Below, piece after piece: positions 44,665 through 57,589 of a stretch of DNA of 64,000 bases; the first letter of the stretch is position 1; each line of letters begins with the position of its first letter. The translations under genes were made by a program, and so were the position numbers. The notes under the pieces are model-generated. The model was not told the DNA's origin, ran no database searches, and saw only the letters and a list, made by a program, of their open reading frames with translations. Source of the stretch: Metellina segmentata (lineage: Eukaryota > Arthropoda > Arachnida > Araneae > Tetragnathidae); the NCBI GenBank assembly GCA_947359465.1, contig OX375872.1, positions 81,834,931 through 81,898,930 of the forward strand, written 5' to 3'.

Positions 44665-45227
44665 AAAATCACCTTCACTTTTATCTTAAAAGTAAACAGG
44701 GCTGCCGGGGGACATTTTTCTGATTACGCTAGCAACTATAGAGGAAATATAAAAGTAGTGAGCAACGATAAACTTTTTATGGGCTCGGGATCATATGACT
44801 GAAACCAGTAGTAACATGAACCTTAAGACGCTTTTCGTCGGCTGGACGGAAACGAATATTCACTATCTGATTGGTTCATGTGACGTGAACAGGCGCCCAT
44901 CCATTGATTCATCTGATTGGTTCGCGCGACATAGTAGTAGACTTAGGTGATTTCTCCATTTTTGTCAACACTATAGAAAAACGCATTCACACATCTACTT
45001 TTCATAAGATGTTATATCGCCAAACGAGACTTTAAGATAACAAATTTTCAATTGCCAGTCAATTTTCATGGAGCAGTCTCGTGACTACTCAACATGTTGG
45101 TCACACTTTTTGAAGCTCCTCTTAATAGCAATGCAGAGTCTACTTATATTTCACGTCTTTAGCAACCTAAGAGTTGTATGGAGTGCAGGTTCAATTATTC
45201 CCTGGATAGGTTACTCTCTTCTGTGCC

Positions 45228-45367
45228 AGGTAGGTAGTTAATTAACGTCACACTGAGACAACACATTGCTATTGTTGACGGTCTGCGATCAATCCCAAAG
45301 GGAAATATTTGTAATTTGGAACCTCGGTCAGATAACGAGGTCAACACTTGAGCCTGGACCCCACTCC
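45228..45367 (-). repeat. SINE-1, head-truncated
   Basis: CAGGTAGGTAGTTAATTAAC, CACACTGAGACAACACATTG and GATAACGAGGTCAACACTTG. Confidence 0.85.
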
Positions 45368-46884
45368 TGTGTTTGTAGCACTTTTCTTGTGTGCGGATGT
45401 ATATATGCTTGGCACAGCTTAGGCAAATATTTCCCTTGAGCCTTAAAACCCAACCAACCTCAAATGAAAACAAATTTGAAACCTTCGCACCTTTTCTAGA
45501 GCTAACTGCTTTCATCGCCCATAACGTAATAATACAGAGTGCGTTTTTCGTGAACAAAATATTTTTTCCGAAAGTAACAAATATACAGATCAGCCGAGCA
45601 CAAATAAAAAGTTACAAGTAAAATTAGGCTGAAAATAGACTCGGGTCATTACGTTACCCTAAAAATACACAGAGCATCACCAATGGTAGCTTGATGAAAG
45701 AAATGCTTCACAGGAAGCATATAGATGTCAACAATACACTGTTTGAAAGTAAAAGGCCCTTTGGCTCTTTTCGAAACCAATAGCAGTTTGTTGAGATGAA
45801 TACAAAAGTAGGTAGAGCAGAGGTAGTGTGTCTAGTTAATTCCAATCAAATTGCACTCTGCATATTATGTGAAAAATACTCATGCTGCGACCAGGGATGG
45901 GTTAAATTCAGTCATAACTCTTTGAGCTGAATATTAGAAAGATAGATGCTTGTGTGAGTAATTGCTTGAGAATGAGGCGGCATGCAAACAAGTTAAATTA
46001 TATTTGAAAATTGGTCCTCAGGTTCATTTTTCAGGCTGTAACCACGTCGGATGACACTTTAATGCTCCAAAATAATACATCAAATAAAGTATTCTCTGTT
46101 GGGTTGATGTATTAGTTTCAGGAGAAATTGTAAAATGATTGCAACGAATCTGCAAATTAAAGTTCTCGAAAGTTTGCGGGCTGCGATGCATACAGAAATG
46201 TATTGAATGGAAACTTTTTGAAACTGCTTTTTACAATTTTTTAATGTTTACTAGAAACGTTTTCTGTGTATGAAAAGATAGGGAAAGGTATAACGGTCCA
46301 TACTGGGTTTACCGAATTAGAGAAAAAAATAAAACATTTTTCTTCCAAAAAATGAAAACAATTATCTTCCAGTCTCTATTTTGCTTAAAAAATAAAATAA
46401 GCAAATTATTTGAGAACATTGATAACCTGCTATCCCGCATAAAAATTGAACAAATAGCCCGAAATTTTTTTCAAATATTTTCAAATCCTTGTAGTGGACA
46501 CCCTCAAGGGCACATCTAACTTAGCTGTGTACGGGCTTCACGGACACTAGGTACTCTAGTGATCCTTTCTTTTCCCATGGGGTACACCCGAGATACCCTT
46601 TACTGTTTCCCAATCGCTCCTTTCTCCTTTCACGATATTTTTCACTTGAAGTTGTCGTGTTTGGCGCAGCTTGACCAAATATGGTCCTTCCACCAAAAAC
46701 ATCCCCAAACAACTAACCATATACTGATGGGTAAAACATATTTTAAAATTTGAGTTAATGATGCATTTGGCTATGCATTTGGTCGGTATCTGACAAAGCC
46801 CATATTCATACGTACCGTTATGGTTTCTGTGCTAAAACGGAATATGCATGCTGATGTCGTTCCAACATGTGGCTTTCCTAACAT
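45368..46884. other. non-coding stretch, nothing recognised
   Basis: No motif-bearing frame or repeat family identified. Confidence 0.4.
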
Positions 46885-47006
46885 GTCCATCGTCATCTGA
46901 CCGTGGTTCAGAATTATATATACTGTTGTACTCGGATCTTTTCCTTCGGGATGGATCGTGGACCATCGCCACTGGTCGTTGTGTTGCGACAGTAACTGAC
47001 CCACCT
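46885..47006 (+). repeat. SINE-1 3' fragment
   Basis: CCATCGTCATCTGACCGTGG through CCTTCGGGATGGATCGTGG to GTTGTGTTGCGACAGTAAC. Confidence 0.82.
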
Positions 47007-50000
47007 ATATACCTTACATATCCGAATTTCAAAAATGCATGATTCGAAAGTCTCATATCATCTACAGAAAGGAATCTATTTAATAAAGCGACATTACATT
47101 TAAAGTCATCTCAACTGTAGCGTTGGTATCGACCTCAAAATGAAAGAATCCAGATTATCATTAGTGAACATTTGTAGTTGGATTTCGCTATATTATTAAA
47201 AAATGTGCATTCTACCAGTGATATACTACATTAAATAGATTAAAAATTTTGCATTTTGAGTGAAGGATTTTCCAATTCGGATCGTGAATCATTATTTTTT
47301 CGACTACATATAAGAAAGCAAAATGAAGTTCATGAGAATAACCATGTTTTTGTTTAAATTTGGCTGACAATTTCAACATGAACACTCAGAATTTATCACC
47401 TTTTATCAAACACAATGTGTTCAATTTCTTTTGTCTCGTCCTTATTAAGGTTTTAATTTTAATTTGATTCCTCGTATTTAATGCGGAAAGAATTTTCGCC
47501 ACTTTTGATCATACACATCAGAATTTACCATTTCTTTCTAATAAAAAATATTAAGACATTCTTTTTACCATCATAGAATTGAAAATTGTCGTGTTTTTTT
47601 TTATAAAACAATGTGTGTAAACAGCCTGCTATCAATAGCGAGTGATCAATTTTCAATTTTTTTAAATTAAAAATAACTGTCAGTTTTTATTATTTTTTAA
47701 TAAGTTAATTTTAATATTTGTCAAGTAATCTTTTTCTTATTAGTATTAATTTATCACTGCGAACATTACTTAGTTTAACTACTTAGAAAAGAGGGGGCAT
47801 AGGAGATATACTCCATGTGATAAAAACCCCATTTACACACCATTGCTACTGATAAAAAAAAGTTTCATGCGCGATACACTGTCATAAACCATGTGGAATT
47901 TATTTCACCAGATGGCACCACGACAGTTCGAAGAAATTAAACTTTAACTCCGGAGATAAAATTTAAGGAAGATTTTTCTTTCTTTTTTCGCTAAAAGTAT
48001 CGCGCTATGGTTTTGGAATTTTTAGAGTATACAATGCAATTAAATAATTCCAAACTTTGCATGTCTATTTATTATCGCTTCAGGTATTCACAAAAAAATA
48101 TTTTGAATAATATTTTTGAAGAATCAAGTCTACTAACCCTCCTTGACCATGAGGAAGCTCTGAGGTCGCTGGTTGGCCGGAATATTAACCCGGAAGTGAT
48201 CTTAAACAAAATAAATTGAACGGTGTTTTACTTTGTACACATGTAGCTATCGTTTCATGGACCAGTAAATATTTGAGGAAATAGTGGCTTGCCAAATTCC
48301 AAAACTGAATTTAGCTAAACACATGGAGTTTTTTGCTATAAAAATATAAAACCGCAATATTTTGCTTTTCTGGTAAAATGTTGTTTGCTAGACTTTGCTA
48401 TGTTTTACAGGTATTAGGACAGCTAATCGTAGAAAAATATGTTTAACATTTCGGTACAATTAGCGGAAGCATATTCATTACTTAGTATTGTTTTGCTAAT
48501 CGGTTATGCTAGTGCCATACAGTACTGTAGATAAGTGTAGATAGCTTTTAGATAAGTGTAATAATATCTTAATAACCATATTTTTTTAGAAATCTATGTA
48601 AAAATATTTAAAAAATTTAAATCTTTACAAAGTGTCTACACTTTTCAGATTCTACATCTGCGTGAGTCTGTTAATGGCTTACAACTGGGACTTCTTAAGA
48701 CCTTAATGAATGAAATTATGTAAAGAAACACAAAATAAACTTTTTTTACTGAAAAAAGAAAATCCCCTTAAGGTGATGACTATTGTCGATTCTTTCAATT
48801 TAAAAGTTTTTTTTATCGAATGAATGTAGTGAACAAAGCATACACACATAAATAAGGAATAATACCTCATAATAACCGAAGTCACCAGATCTTCTTTATA
48901 GATCACATCTGTGATGGCATGCAACGCGCGTTGTGGAACACAGAAATCCTACACATTGGAATACAACAAAACTGTAGACCAATCTGTAGGATGTGTGGTG
49001 TTCAATGCCTACAGTATGCTTCCACAAGCTCGTTGCCCATGCTCTATTGAATTTTTGTAGTTTTACACTTCAGAGGAAGTTTTACCAAGTATTAGACTGT
49101 GAACACACATTTCATTTCTAAATATAAAGTTGATCAAAAATGTAAAACAGTATTTCGTGTACTTCGTATCGGTGTCCATCCTTGTTTCATTAGAATGCAT
49201 GGCAAAAAAGAACACTTCAGTCATGTTACTACAATTAGCTTATGATAATCCACTTAATTACATCGCATTCACTTGTTTAAAAGGCATTCAGTAACTTATG
49301 ACGTATAAGCCAAATTTCGTATAAGTCAATTTTCGTTACTGTGTTCTGCCGACTTCTACGCTCTGAATTTCGCATTGTCTTCTATCATCAGACTGTTGAG
49401 GAATTTCATTTGGAGCAAAATTATTATATATTTCGCTGGAACTATTTGAGATAATATGAGCAATTTCTCTAATCGAAAGCTATTCACTCACAAGCAATTT
49501 TTTACAAAGATAACAATAAATGAAAAAAATTGAATTTCAATGAAGAAACAAAACCAAGAGCTAAGTCGTTTTATATAGTGAATGTCTTTTATAATGTATA
49601 AAATGAAACAAAATATTAACACACCTATATAACGTATGTTTGATTTGTTTCAGTAAGAACTCATAAAAAGTGTTTATTAATGCTTTCTCTTGTCAATGTC
49701 AATATGTAATATTTTACACGGATACAGAGCATAGATGGTCCGGAGAGCATATTGACTCTGATGTTTCCCCTTCTTTGGGACATGGTATCCCACTACCAGG
49801 AAGAAATTTAATGTTTTGACCACATTTAACACCCGAATCGTGTTTAACGATCAGAAAAACCATAAAACACTTTTACGGAATCTACTGTCAATATTGGTTG
49901 CCTCTCTCGCTAGCATCGTAACCATCAGTACCCCCAAAAGACCTTGATATCCTTGAATGTTTGAATGGGCTCTCAGCGAATGTCAGAATGCAAGTAACCC

Positions 50001-50712
50001 GAGCCGCTTGATGGCCAGAATTGAGACCTTTCTTTGTTTACGTCCCAGTCGAAAAAGCAAAGAATTTTTGACCTTGCCCGAATGATGTTTTCACAGTTGT
50101 TGCCTTGATGTCGATTTGTTGAAGTGATGAATTGTAATAGATGCATTAAACACATTCATTCATTTAATTTTCCATGATTTCGTTTACACGATGCAATATC
50201 TGCAATACATACTTACTGAAGTTTATTATGCCTGTTTTGGGTGGTAGTTCAAAGCTATTCTTACATCTACCAGAGACCGCAGGTAGGTCCCCTATATCTG
50301 TATTCTGGTTCTAGTATTATGTAATAGATGATGGGTCCCTCACTGAATTAAAAATGGGTGCATTCCAAGTACTCAATGTTTAACCTGAACAAATCCAAAT
50401 ATTTTCTTTTGCCTTACTTTTTCACCTTTATAATAAATATATGAAAGATTTACGAATTAACTTAAAAAACACATTGTACTTTACAATACAGAATTTTCCG
50501 AGAACCTCCTAGCGATTAGGTACCATGGAACGGGTGCACCCTATGTGGGAGAACTTTCAGAAGGGCAGGTTTCGTTGAATTTGTAATTAAAATTGCATGC
50601 ATTTTATTTTGAAATGTAATTTATTTAGTGTTAAAATACTTCAATCGTGGCTATTAAAAAATTTAATTGCTTAAAAAATTTTCCATTGATCGATCGCACT
50701 TATTCGTCATTT
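47007..50712. other. mostly unexplained AT-rich stretch
   Basis: Contains the repeat at 48530-48700 and an unplaced 70-codon plus-strand frame (48007-48219) ending SLVGRNINPEVILNKIN then stop. That frame could be a terminal exon or a retroelement fragment, but I do not recognise it. Confidence 0.4.
48530..48700. repeat. dispersed repeat, partner of 59690-59865
   Basis: GATAAGTGTAGATAGCT, AGAAATCTATGTAAAAAT, CAGATTCTACATCTG and TAATGGCTTACAACTGGG recur in the same order at 59690-59865. Confidence 0.75.
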
Positions 50713-50935
50713 TTAACCCGCCAGGTGATTGTCTTGTAGAGGTATCTTGTTATTAGCAAAACTAACCAGACCTTAATAAACGAGATATCTTGTTAGAAAA
50801 AAAAATCGGACCAGATGATCTCGTCGTGATCAAAAAAAGTCGGCAATATCTTGACGGATGAACTCACTCGTCATTAGCAAAATTGGTGAGATCTTGATGA
50901 ACGAGATATCTCGTCGAAACCACTCGGAGGGTTAA
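50713..50935. mobile_element. TTAA-flanked fold-back MITE, copy 4
   Basis: TTAACCCGCCAGGTGATTG at the left and ACCACTCGGAGGGTTAA at the right form imperfect TIRs flanked by TTAA. The interior repeats ATTAGCAAAATTGGTGAGAT and ACGAGATATCTCGTCGAAAC. Confidence 0.85.
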
Positions 50936-51544
50936 AATATGCAATTTCAAAATTTGTGTGTCTGGTCATTTTGTAAACAAAAGCCCTTCAAAAAGATAAA
51001 ATTATACTGCACTACAATTTGTTATGATATGAACTGATGTTGCGGCAAGTAGCTGTTAAGTCTGTCATTGTTCTGTCTTTGAAGGTTGGAAATATTACAT
51101 ATTACATTAAAACAGTGCAAAAAGAATTGAGTTCTTTTAATTATAAAATTCAATTTCTCTCACGAAATTAAATATTTCTTGTTCGTGTTTCAACGATTGC
51201 ATGTGCTTCTATCTCATTATAAACAATCTTGTGGATGGAATTACTGTCTGTCTACCACGAGAACTGCTCTCGATGCTAAGTCTGGGTGGTGGTGGTAACT
51301 ATAAGAACAGGGCTCATTCATTTTGAGTAGGGGTGGATCTGATGGATGTGCATCAAATTATTTCCACGTATAGTTTGCAAATTTTTGTCAAATTGATACA
51401 TAGTGGCAGACATTTATGCTTCCGTTAAAATTTAGTAGCATATTTTTTAAATTCAACTTTACAAGATCTTGTTATTTTTATACTTATTACAACGCATAAG
51501 AAAAGAAATACCAGAAAAGAAAAAAAGTGGAGTCTTATAAGAAA

Positions 51545-52025
51545 TGATTCCTTTGTAGTGATGATTGTTCTCACTTTCTAATAAGTTTGAGCTGGAATTG
51601 TGACATTTAACACAATTATGATAAAACTATGACTGACTTAGAATTTCGGAAAATTGAAGCAAACATATTTGGAAAAAGTTATGTAATGAAGTCACATGAA
51701 ACGTGAAAATGTAATATTATTCGTTAGAGTGATGATTATTCTCATTTCCAGATACTTTTGAACTGAAATTGCGGCAGATAAAACACAATAATCATAAGAC
51801 TTTGACTAAAGAGTTAACGGAAAGTGAAACTGATATATTTGAAAGAATGTTATGTTATGAAGTGAAGTCGTTTGATTGGAGGGAGGTTTAACGATGTAAA
51901 TTGATTCCTTTGGAGTGATGATTATTCTCACTTCCAGATACGCTTGAGCTGTAATTGTGACAGATAAAACATGATAATTATGAAACTTCGACTTCTGTAG
52001 AATTAATGAAAATTTCAGTAGAAAC
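51545..52025. repeat. tandem repeat, unit about 175-185 bp (three copies)
   Basis: Copies start near 51545, 51718 and 51903 with GATTCCTTTGGAGTGATGAT or variants. Each continues with TTGAGCTGGAATTGTGACA, AACACAATTATGATAA and GACTTT blocks. Moderately diverged. Confidence 0.85.
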
Positions 52026-53740
52026 GTTTTGGACTCAATAAATTTTTCATCGGAAAAATTTCAGGTCAATTAGGAAGCTTGATCAGAGATCATTCTATAT
52101 CAAAGATGCTAAGAGCTAGATTAACATAACGGGAAAATGTTTGATTGAACTCTAAGAGCTTGTTCATCGGAAGTTAAGCAATGTGCTGGAAGCTTTCTTT
52201 ACAGCTCTCGATTTAGAGACACAAAGTTTCTCTCTTTAAAACCGTGTTTAGTTGCATAGTTCCTAATTTTTGAAGCCTTAAAACTTCCCATCCGGTCCAC
52301 AACAATAATCTCAATGTTTCCTTCACATGATGTAGGATAGCGATGAGTGTCAGAGATGGCGCTACTGATGGAAAACAGATGGCAGGTGTGTTTGGTTAAA
52401 GTCGAAAACGGCTCGTTTTGCAAGAATTATGGTATCCCTTTGTAAAAACAAATATCCCTACCCAGTAGTTTCTTTATCTTCTCTCTGCCACTGAATGATT
52501 TACATCACCTGGACGCTTATACTTTATGTTTCTTTGGCTCTTACAGCTTTAGCGAGATGCGAAAAACATTTTCGACATTTTCACAGCCACTTAAAATACT
52601 GGTTGATTCTATATTTGTAGAGAGCGTCATGGTTTAATTTCTAAACGTTCATTATATGATACTTTTAACTGGTGATTATTTGAAGTAAAGAATATTTGTG
52701 GTTTATACCAATATATTTATTTAATTCTTCGTCATACATTTAGGGAAATAATGTTAAAATATGATCTCGCGAAAGAAGCAATGACTGGATTTGTTTAAAC
52801 TGGATTTACTTTCTACATCCTAATCCTCGCATCATTCTAATGAAATTCTTCGGAACACACAAATAAAGCGAAATAGTTAATATAAGAACCGTATAGCTTA
52901 GGAATTTTATTTTCGATTAAAAGAGAGGGTTTCAAATTGATGTTATTTTCCTTCTTTTTTATACGATGCATTTGGAATGCACGTGACTAAAGTTGTCTCT
53001 CTTAGAAGTGAATTTTTATGAAGACAATATATTTTGAGTACATTAATAGAACAAAGTAATAAATTACATAAATTTTTTTTAAACAGTTTTAGAATGAATA
53101 GAATTAACAGAATGAGTCGATGGAGTAAATTAAATTTACAAATCTTAATAGCAAAAAATTACAGTAGATGAAAGACGGGAAACCAATTAAACTAAACATA
53201 GAATAAAATAGAACATAAAATTATGTGCATCAATGCAAGCATAGAATTATAAGCTATTTTCTTTGGTTCTAAGTCGTAGATCCTGGTATAATTGACCCAT
53301 GGGTATCAAAAAGTGATCGTAGAGTGACAAACCGAAACAACCGATTTCTGGTCACTACACTCAATAGTTTTTTCTAATCGTGGTATCCAATTTATGTCTC
53401 TATGATACATTTCCTTCATAATGTCCAAAAGAAGTCTCAGATCATGATGAATGTCCTTCTATAGCACTCCGAAATCCTGTAATACGTGGTCAGGGCAGTT
53501 GTAACAGTCAGCTGTAGCATATTTCATAGGTTTGGTGCGACCGCCTTCTAAATCTTCATAATTCGTTCATTTTTTACACAACTTGAAGTTCGCTATTTCT
53601 CTGGATCTATGTCATCTATATAAATAGTGTTGTGGTGCCCTATCTCAGTTTTTCTTACTTGGCCATATGTCACAGGCCCTTGTGCCATAAACCCCCAAAA
53701 CAGCCAACCTAGTTTTTATTTTCTTTTTAATTCAACGAGT
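52026..53740. other. AT-rich non-coding stretch, nothing recognised
   Basis: No motif-bearing frame or repeat family identified. Confidence 0.4.
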
Positions 53741-53990
53741 CTATTTCCTCAAAGGTCCCTTTGGAAAATTTAAGTTACAGACGGCTTCAACAAGTCCGTC
53801 CGCCATTTCGTTACACGGTATCCCCACATGAAAAGGAATCCACATAAAATGTACCGAGAAAAGCATCGATAGTTCTACTATCGCAATAGAAGCCTGGTCC
53901 CTTACTGTATAGTAAGTTTCCAAGTATTCTAATACACTGAGGATAACGAAAACGGTTGACATTAAAAGTTGTCTATTCGATACATTTTAA
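53741..53990 (-). pseudogene. non-LTR retrotransposon RNase H fragment
   Basis: Minus-strand frame with VHFMWIPFHVGIPCNEMADGL, the conserved terminal block of retroelement RNase H (WIPSHVGIPGNExADxLA), preceded by an ILSVLEYLE helix. S of SHV is changed to F and G to C, so it is likely inactive. No neighbouring reverse transcriptase remains. Confidence 0.8.
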
Positions 53991-54297
53991 ATCAACTACG
54001 TTTTCTGGGTTCCTGTTTTTCTTTACAGCCATATTGTCTATATATGGTTTGAGCAGAAAATCATTAAATGACGTTTTTTCGGAGACCCTCAATGGATATT
54101 TTCATGATAAGTAAGTAATGCATAGTAATACTGTAATTTTTTTGAAAAAAATATGATGTTACCAAACATACAAAAATTAAATTTTAGGCCTAGTAATTAA
54201 TTTGTTAGTCATTAAAGAGAAGTACAATAAAAAAAAATATTTTCAGTTTATGAGGTTCTGCTCTAAGCCGGCGATATGAAATGTATTTTGTTATCTT

Positions 54298-54848
54298 AAC
54301 ATCTTCTATCCGTAGGTCTAATATGTGAACCTCTATTTTGACCTCTTGAAACCCAACCGAGGACAAATTTTTGTACTATAACCAAGTTCACATATTCGCA
54401 TGTTCATTGAAGATACACAAAAGTGAATACGTAGTTTCAATTAAGAATTTTATGTATAGTTGGGTTTCAAGAAACGAAGACAAAAGTTCACATATGGTAA
54501 TTGGCAATTATTAGTTACCGTCGCACTAGAGCAACACAACGAGCTATTGACGACGGTCCGGGATCAGTCCCTTTAGGGAAAGATCCGAGGACAACACCTT
54601 GTAATTTTGAATCACGGTCAGGTGACGAAGCAACACCTGAGTTGGCACCCTCAAATTTCCACACCAACCCAACGTGAGGACATTCGGCCACGACAGATTT
54701 TTAGTGCACCAGCCGCCTCTACATCATACGCTTACTAACATCCATGCCCGGACCCGGATTCGAACAAGGAACCTTCCGATCTAGAGGCACCTTAACCACT
54801 ATACCGGTTGGGTGGCTCACATATGCAGACCTACGTATAGAAGAGGTC
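54298..54848. mobile_element. small fold-back element carrying a SINE
   Basis: Left arm 54298-54357 (CTTCTATCCGTAGGTCTAAT ... CTTGAAACCCAACC) is mirrored by GGTTGGGTTTCAAG-type sequence from about 54461 to 54496 and, beyond the SINE, by CAGACCTACGTATAGAAGAG at 54826-54848. Without the SINE the element is about 230 bp. Confidence 0.8.
54497..54816 (-). repeat. SINE-1, with a 9-bp target duplication
   Basis: A 320-bp copy flanked by TCACATATG (54488-54496 and 54817-54825), inserted in the right arm of a small fold-back element. The body is SINE-1, but the head (GGATTCGAACAAGGAACCTT, CTTAACCACTATACCGGTTG in plus reading) differs from the other copies, so it may be a subfamily with a different tRNA-like head. 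Confidence 0.9.
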
Positions 54849-55534
54849 AAAATACAAACATTTAATTTGCATTGATATTCGAAAATTTGGTTAAATATAC
54901 TGAATATGCTTCGAATAGACTGTATTTATATATAAAATGCCATCTTTTTTCCCCCTCCCCAAAGTTATAACTCCCATAACTAAAAATTCTCATTTTGCTG
55001 CCTCCATTTCGTGGATAGGAAATGTGATTTTTTGAGTTCGGCGTGTTTCCAACAAAGCGAATTATTAACAGATGTCTACTTTTTTTTCCAACAATATCTG
55101 GAACATAAAAAATACAGCGCTAAACACTAGCAGAATTTCCGGAGTTACAATGAACTCATAAAGCGTGCTCGTTATCTCTCAGTAGTTTTCCGCTTCCTCA
55201 TTCAACCTTGAGAAGAGACTGAATGACGTAACGTTCGTGACGTATTAAATGCTCTGTGTAAAGGCCCTCAGACCAATCTCTCTCAGTCTACTAGTTCTAA
55301 ATATAGGATTGATCCTGAGGTGGATTTCCACTACAGAGGCTGACTGTTCCCTTATCGTAATGTGGATATGTGATCTGGAAAGTTGTCAAATATTGTTCCA
55401 TTGCTCAATCGTAGTAACGACAAGAAATTTGACATCAGGTGAAAGTGATGCCAGGAAAAAAAAAAGAGTCATCCACACCGTTGATTCCGAACACGTCATT
55501 TACAAGATCTGCTCCAGAAACTCCAAAACTGCTA

Positions 55535-55810
55535 ATACCTCCCTGCGACGAGCTGAGAATATCCTCAATGGACGATTGTGGCTGCATATCAATTATACTA
55601 TCCAAAGTAGAAATAGCCTGGAATGCGTTGTTCCGATTTCAGTTGGAAATGGCATAGCTTCGATTTCAGTTGGAAATGGTATAGCTTCGATTTCATTTGG
55701 AAATGGTATCTTGCTTGCTTCTGTGAAACTGGATGATCGACTAGCACTTACACTGTAGTAAACACCAGCTGAGGTGAAAGTATGGTGTAAACTTGGCCTT
55801 TAGAAGAAGG
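55535..55810. repeat. duplicated segment 1 with 27-bp minisatellite
   Basis: AATATCCTCAATGGACGATT, ATTATACTATCCAAAGTAGA and GCTGAGGTGAAAGTATGGTG recur about 1 kb downstream at 56560-56760 in the same order. Three 27-bp units (ATTTCAGTTGGAAATGGCAT plus AGCTTCG) lie at 55638-55711; the downstream copy has a single unit. A 169-codon plus-strand frame covers this region but no motif supports it as a gene. Confidence 0.8.
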
Positions 55811-56549
55811 AGATTTATACCTATAGTGATTCGGCAATGTATGGGCGCGCAATGCATGGGCAATGTATGGATTATAGCAATGTATGGGCGCAAACACAAG
55901 AATTGCTCTTGATATAAAATGAAATGTTTGTTTACATCAATATTTTACAATTACTTATTTACAATGACTGCTCAAAGGTACGACCGTCAACATTAATGAA
56001 AGCTTGGTAGCGTGGCAATCTTTCGAAACCTGCCTTTCAACTGCCGGGTACCAGTAAAAGAACAATGTTCAAGCGTACCAAACCATACTGTGCACTCTAG
56101 CGGTGAAAGAGTCCTCCGATCAATGCATCGATGCTGCCAATCTTGCATTAATGTTGGTGATAGTAACTTTGAGCAGTTATTGTAAAAAAACTATGGAAAT
56201 AATTAATTGTAAAATAATGATGTAAATAAACCTTTTTGTTTCATATCATGCGCAACTCTTGCGTTTACCCCTAAACGCGTCACATGCGTTCATACATTGC
56301 CACACAAAAAATTATTCTTTTGGTGTGCTCTAACGCCCCTTGAAATTTATCCCATGAGTTCATAATCAGCTTGTATGCAGGAGACATTCAAGTTGTCAGG
56401 TCCCCACACAGGGTGGGTCACCGGTACCATAGAGAATCTGAAAACATTTTAGAGTTGCATAAGTCTGTTTTCTAAGTTCAAAAAGCCAGAGCTTTTTGCA
56501 ATGAGTTTATAATCACACTAGAACTATCAACACATCCCTGTACTAGCTA

Positions 56550-56765
56550 AGAAAATCCTCAATGGATTATTGAAGATGATATTAATTGTACTATCCTTAG
56601 AAGTAGAAATAACCTGGATTACTTTGCCCCGTTTTAGTTGGAAATGGTAACTTGCTTATATATCTGTGTAACTAAATGACCGACTACCATTTACAATGCA
56701 GTAAACACACAGCTGTGAGGTGAAACTACACCGTACACTCGACCTTAAAAAGTCGAAGAAGCTTT
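56550..56765. repeat. duplicated segment 2
   Basis: Diverged copy of 55535-55810: AAAATCCTCAATGGATTATT, TTGTACTATCCTTAGAAGTA, TTTTAGTTGGAAATGG and the AGCTGTGAGGTGAAACTACA end. Open frames are not conserved between copies, which argues against coding. Confidence 0.8.
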
Positions 56766-57071
56766 ACAGCCAGAAGACATTTTTCGCGGCAATACCCTCG
56801 ATTGAGGGGGGGGGTCATACCATGGATCTGAGGCCTTAGAGAGGCCCTGTGAAGTGTGTGAAGTTCCCTACTCTAATTTTAGTCTGTTTTCTAAGTTCAA
56901 ACAGTCATAAATCTTTGGAATATGTTTATAATAACCAAGTGTGTACACAGCTACACATTACCTTTTTTTCCCGTTAAATTGTCCACGAGGGATTTTCGAT
57001 TGACGGAACTATGTATTCAAAAAATTCAAAACTTCGTATTTTATTCTTTATATCCTATTATTACTGTTCCA

Positions 57072-57361
57072 GGGCCTCAGTAGCCCTGTTGGAAGATTAA
57101 CGGATTAGCAATCCGATGGCTGCGAGTTCGAATCCAGTTAGACTGTCGTGTATACGGGGATGGTGCACGTTAAATCTGTTGCGATCCAAAGTCCTCCCGT
57201 TGGTGTGGTGGGGAAGTTTGGAGAGTAGGATGCCAGCTTAGATGTGACCTCGACATCATACCGTGGTTAAAAATTATGTGGTGTTGTCCTTGGTTTTTTT
57301 CCCTTTGGGAATGACCGTCTCCAATCGCTTGCTGGTTGTTCCAGTGCCTGACGCTATTAAA
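57072..57361 (+). repeat. SINE-1, near full length, plus sense
   Basis: Head GGGCCTCAGTAGCCCTGTTG (A box), GCGAGTTCGAATCCAG (best B box in the window), body to TTGTTCCAGTGCCTGACGC. A tRNA cloverleaf is not preserved beyond the boxes. Confidence 0.88.
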
Positions 57362-57589
57362 TATTATTATTTCAGGTATTCTGAAATATTTAAAACCATT
57401 TTCACGACTAATCACACCTGCTGACCCTCGTCGAAGTTTTGTGGTCGCAATATGCCACGATTTCTCAAATCCAAATACTATTAACTAAAAATGACGGATT
57501 TTTACTTTATACACAGTTTTACTTTATCCGAATAATACTTTCTTATTTACATGAGAGTTCAATTTTCAGTTGAATTTGACTCTAATCTT

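Noticed and set aside
45195..45557. 120-codon minus-strand frame
   Set aside because: It runs through a SINE-1 copy and unrelated flanks; no motif.
48007..48219. 70-codon frame ending NINPEVILNKIN as a gene
   Set aside because: Not recognised, no supporting splice or promoter signal; noted only as an unplaced frame.
57072..57150. A functional tRNA gene at the A/B-box sequence
   Set aside because: The sequence continues into a conserved non-tRNA body found in many copies; it is a SINE head, and I see no complete cloverleaf.
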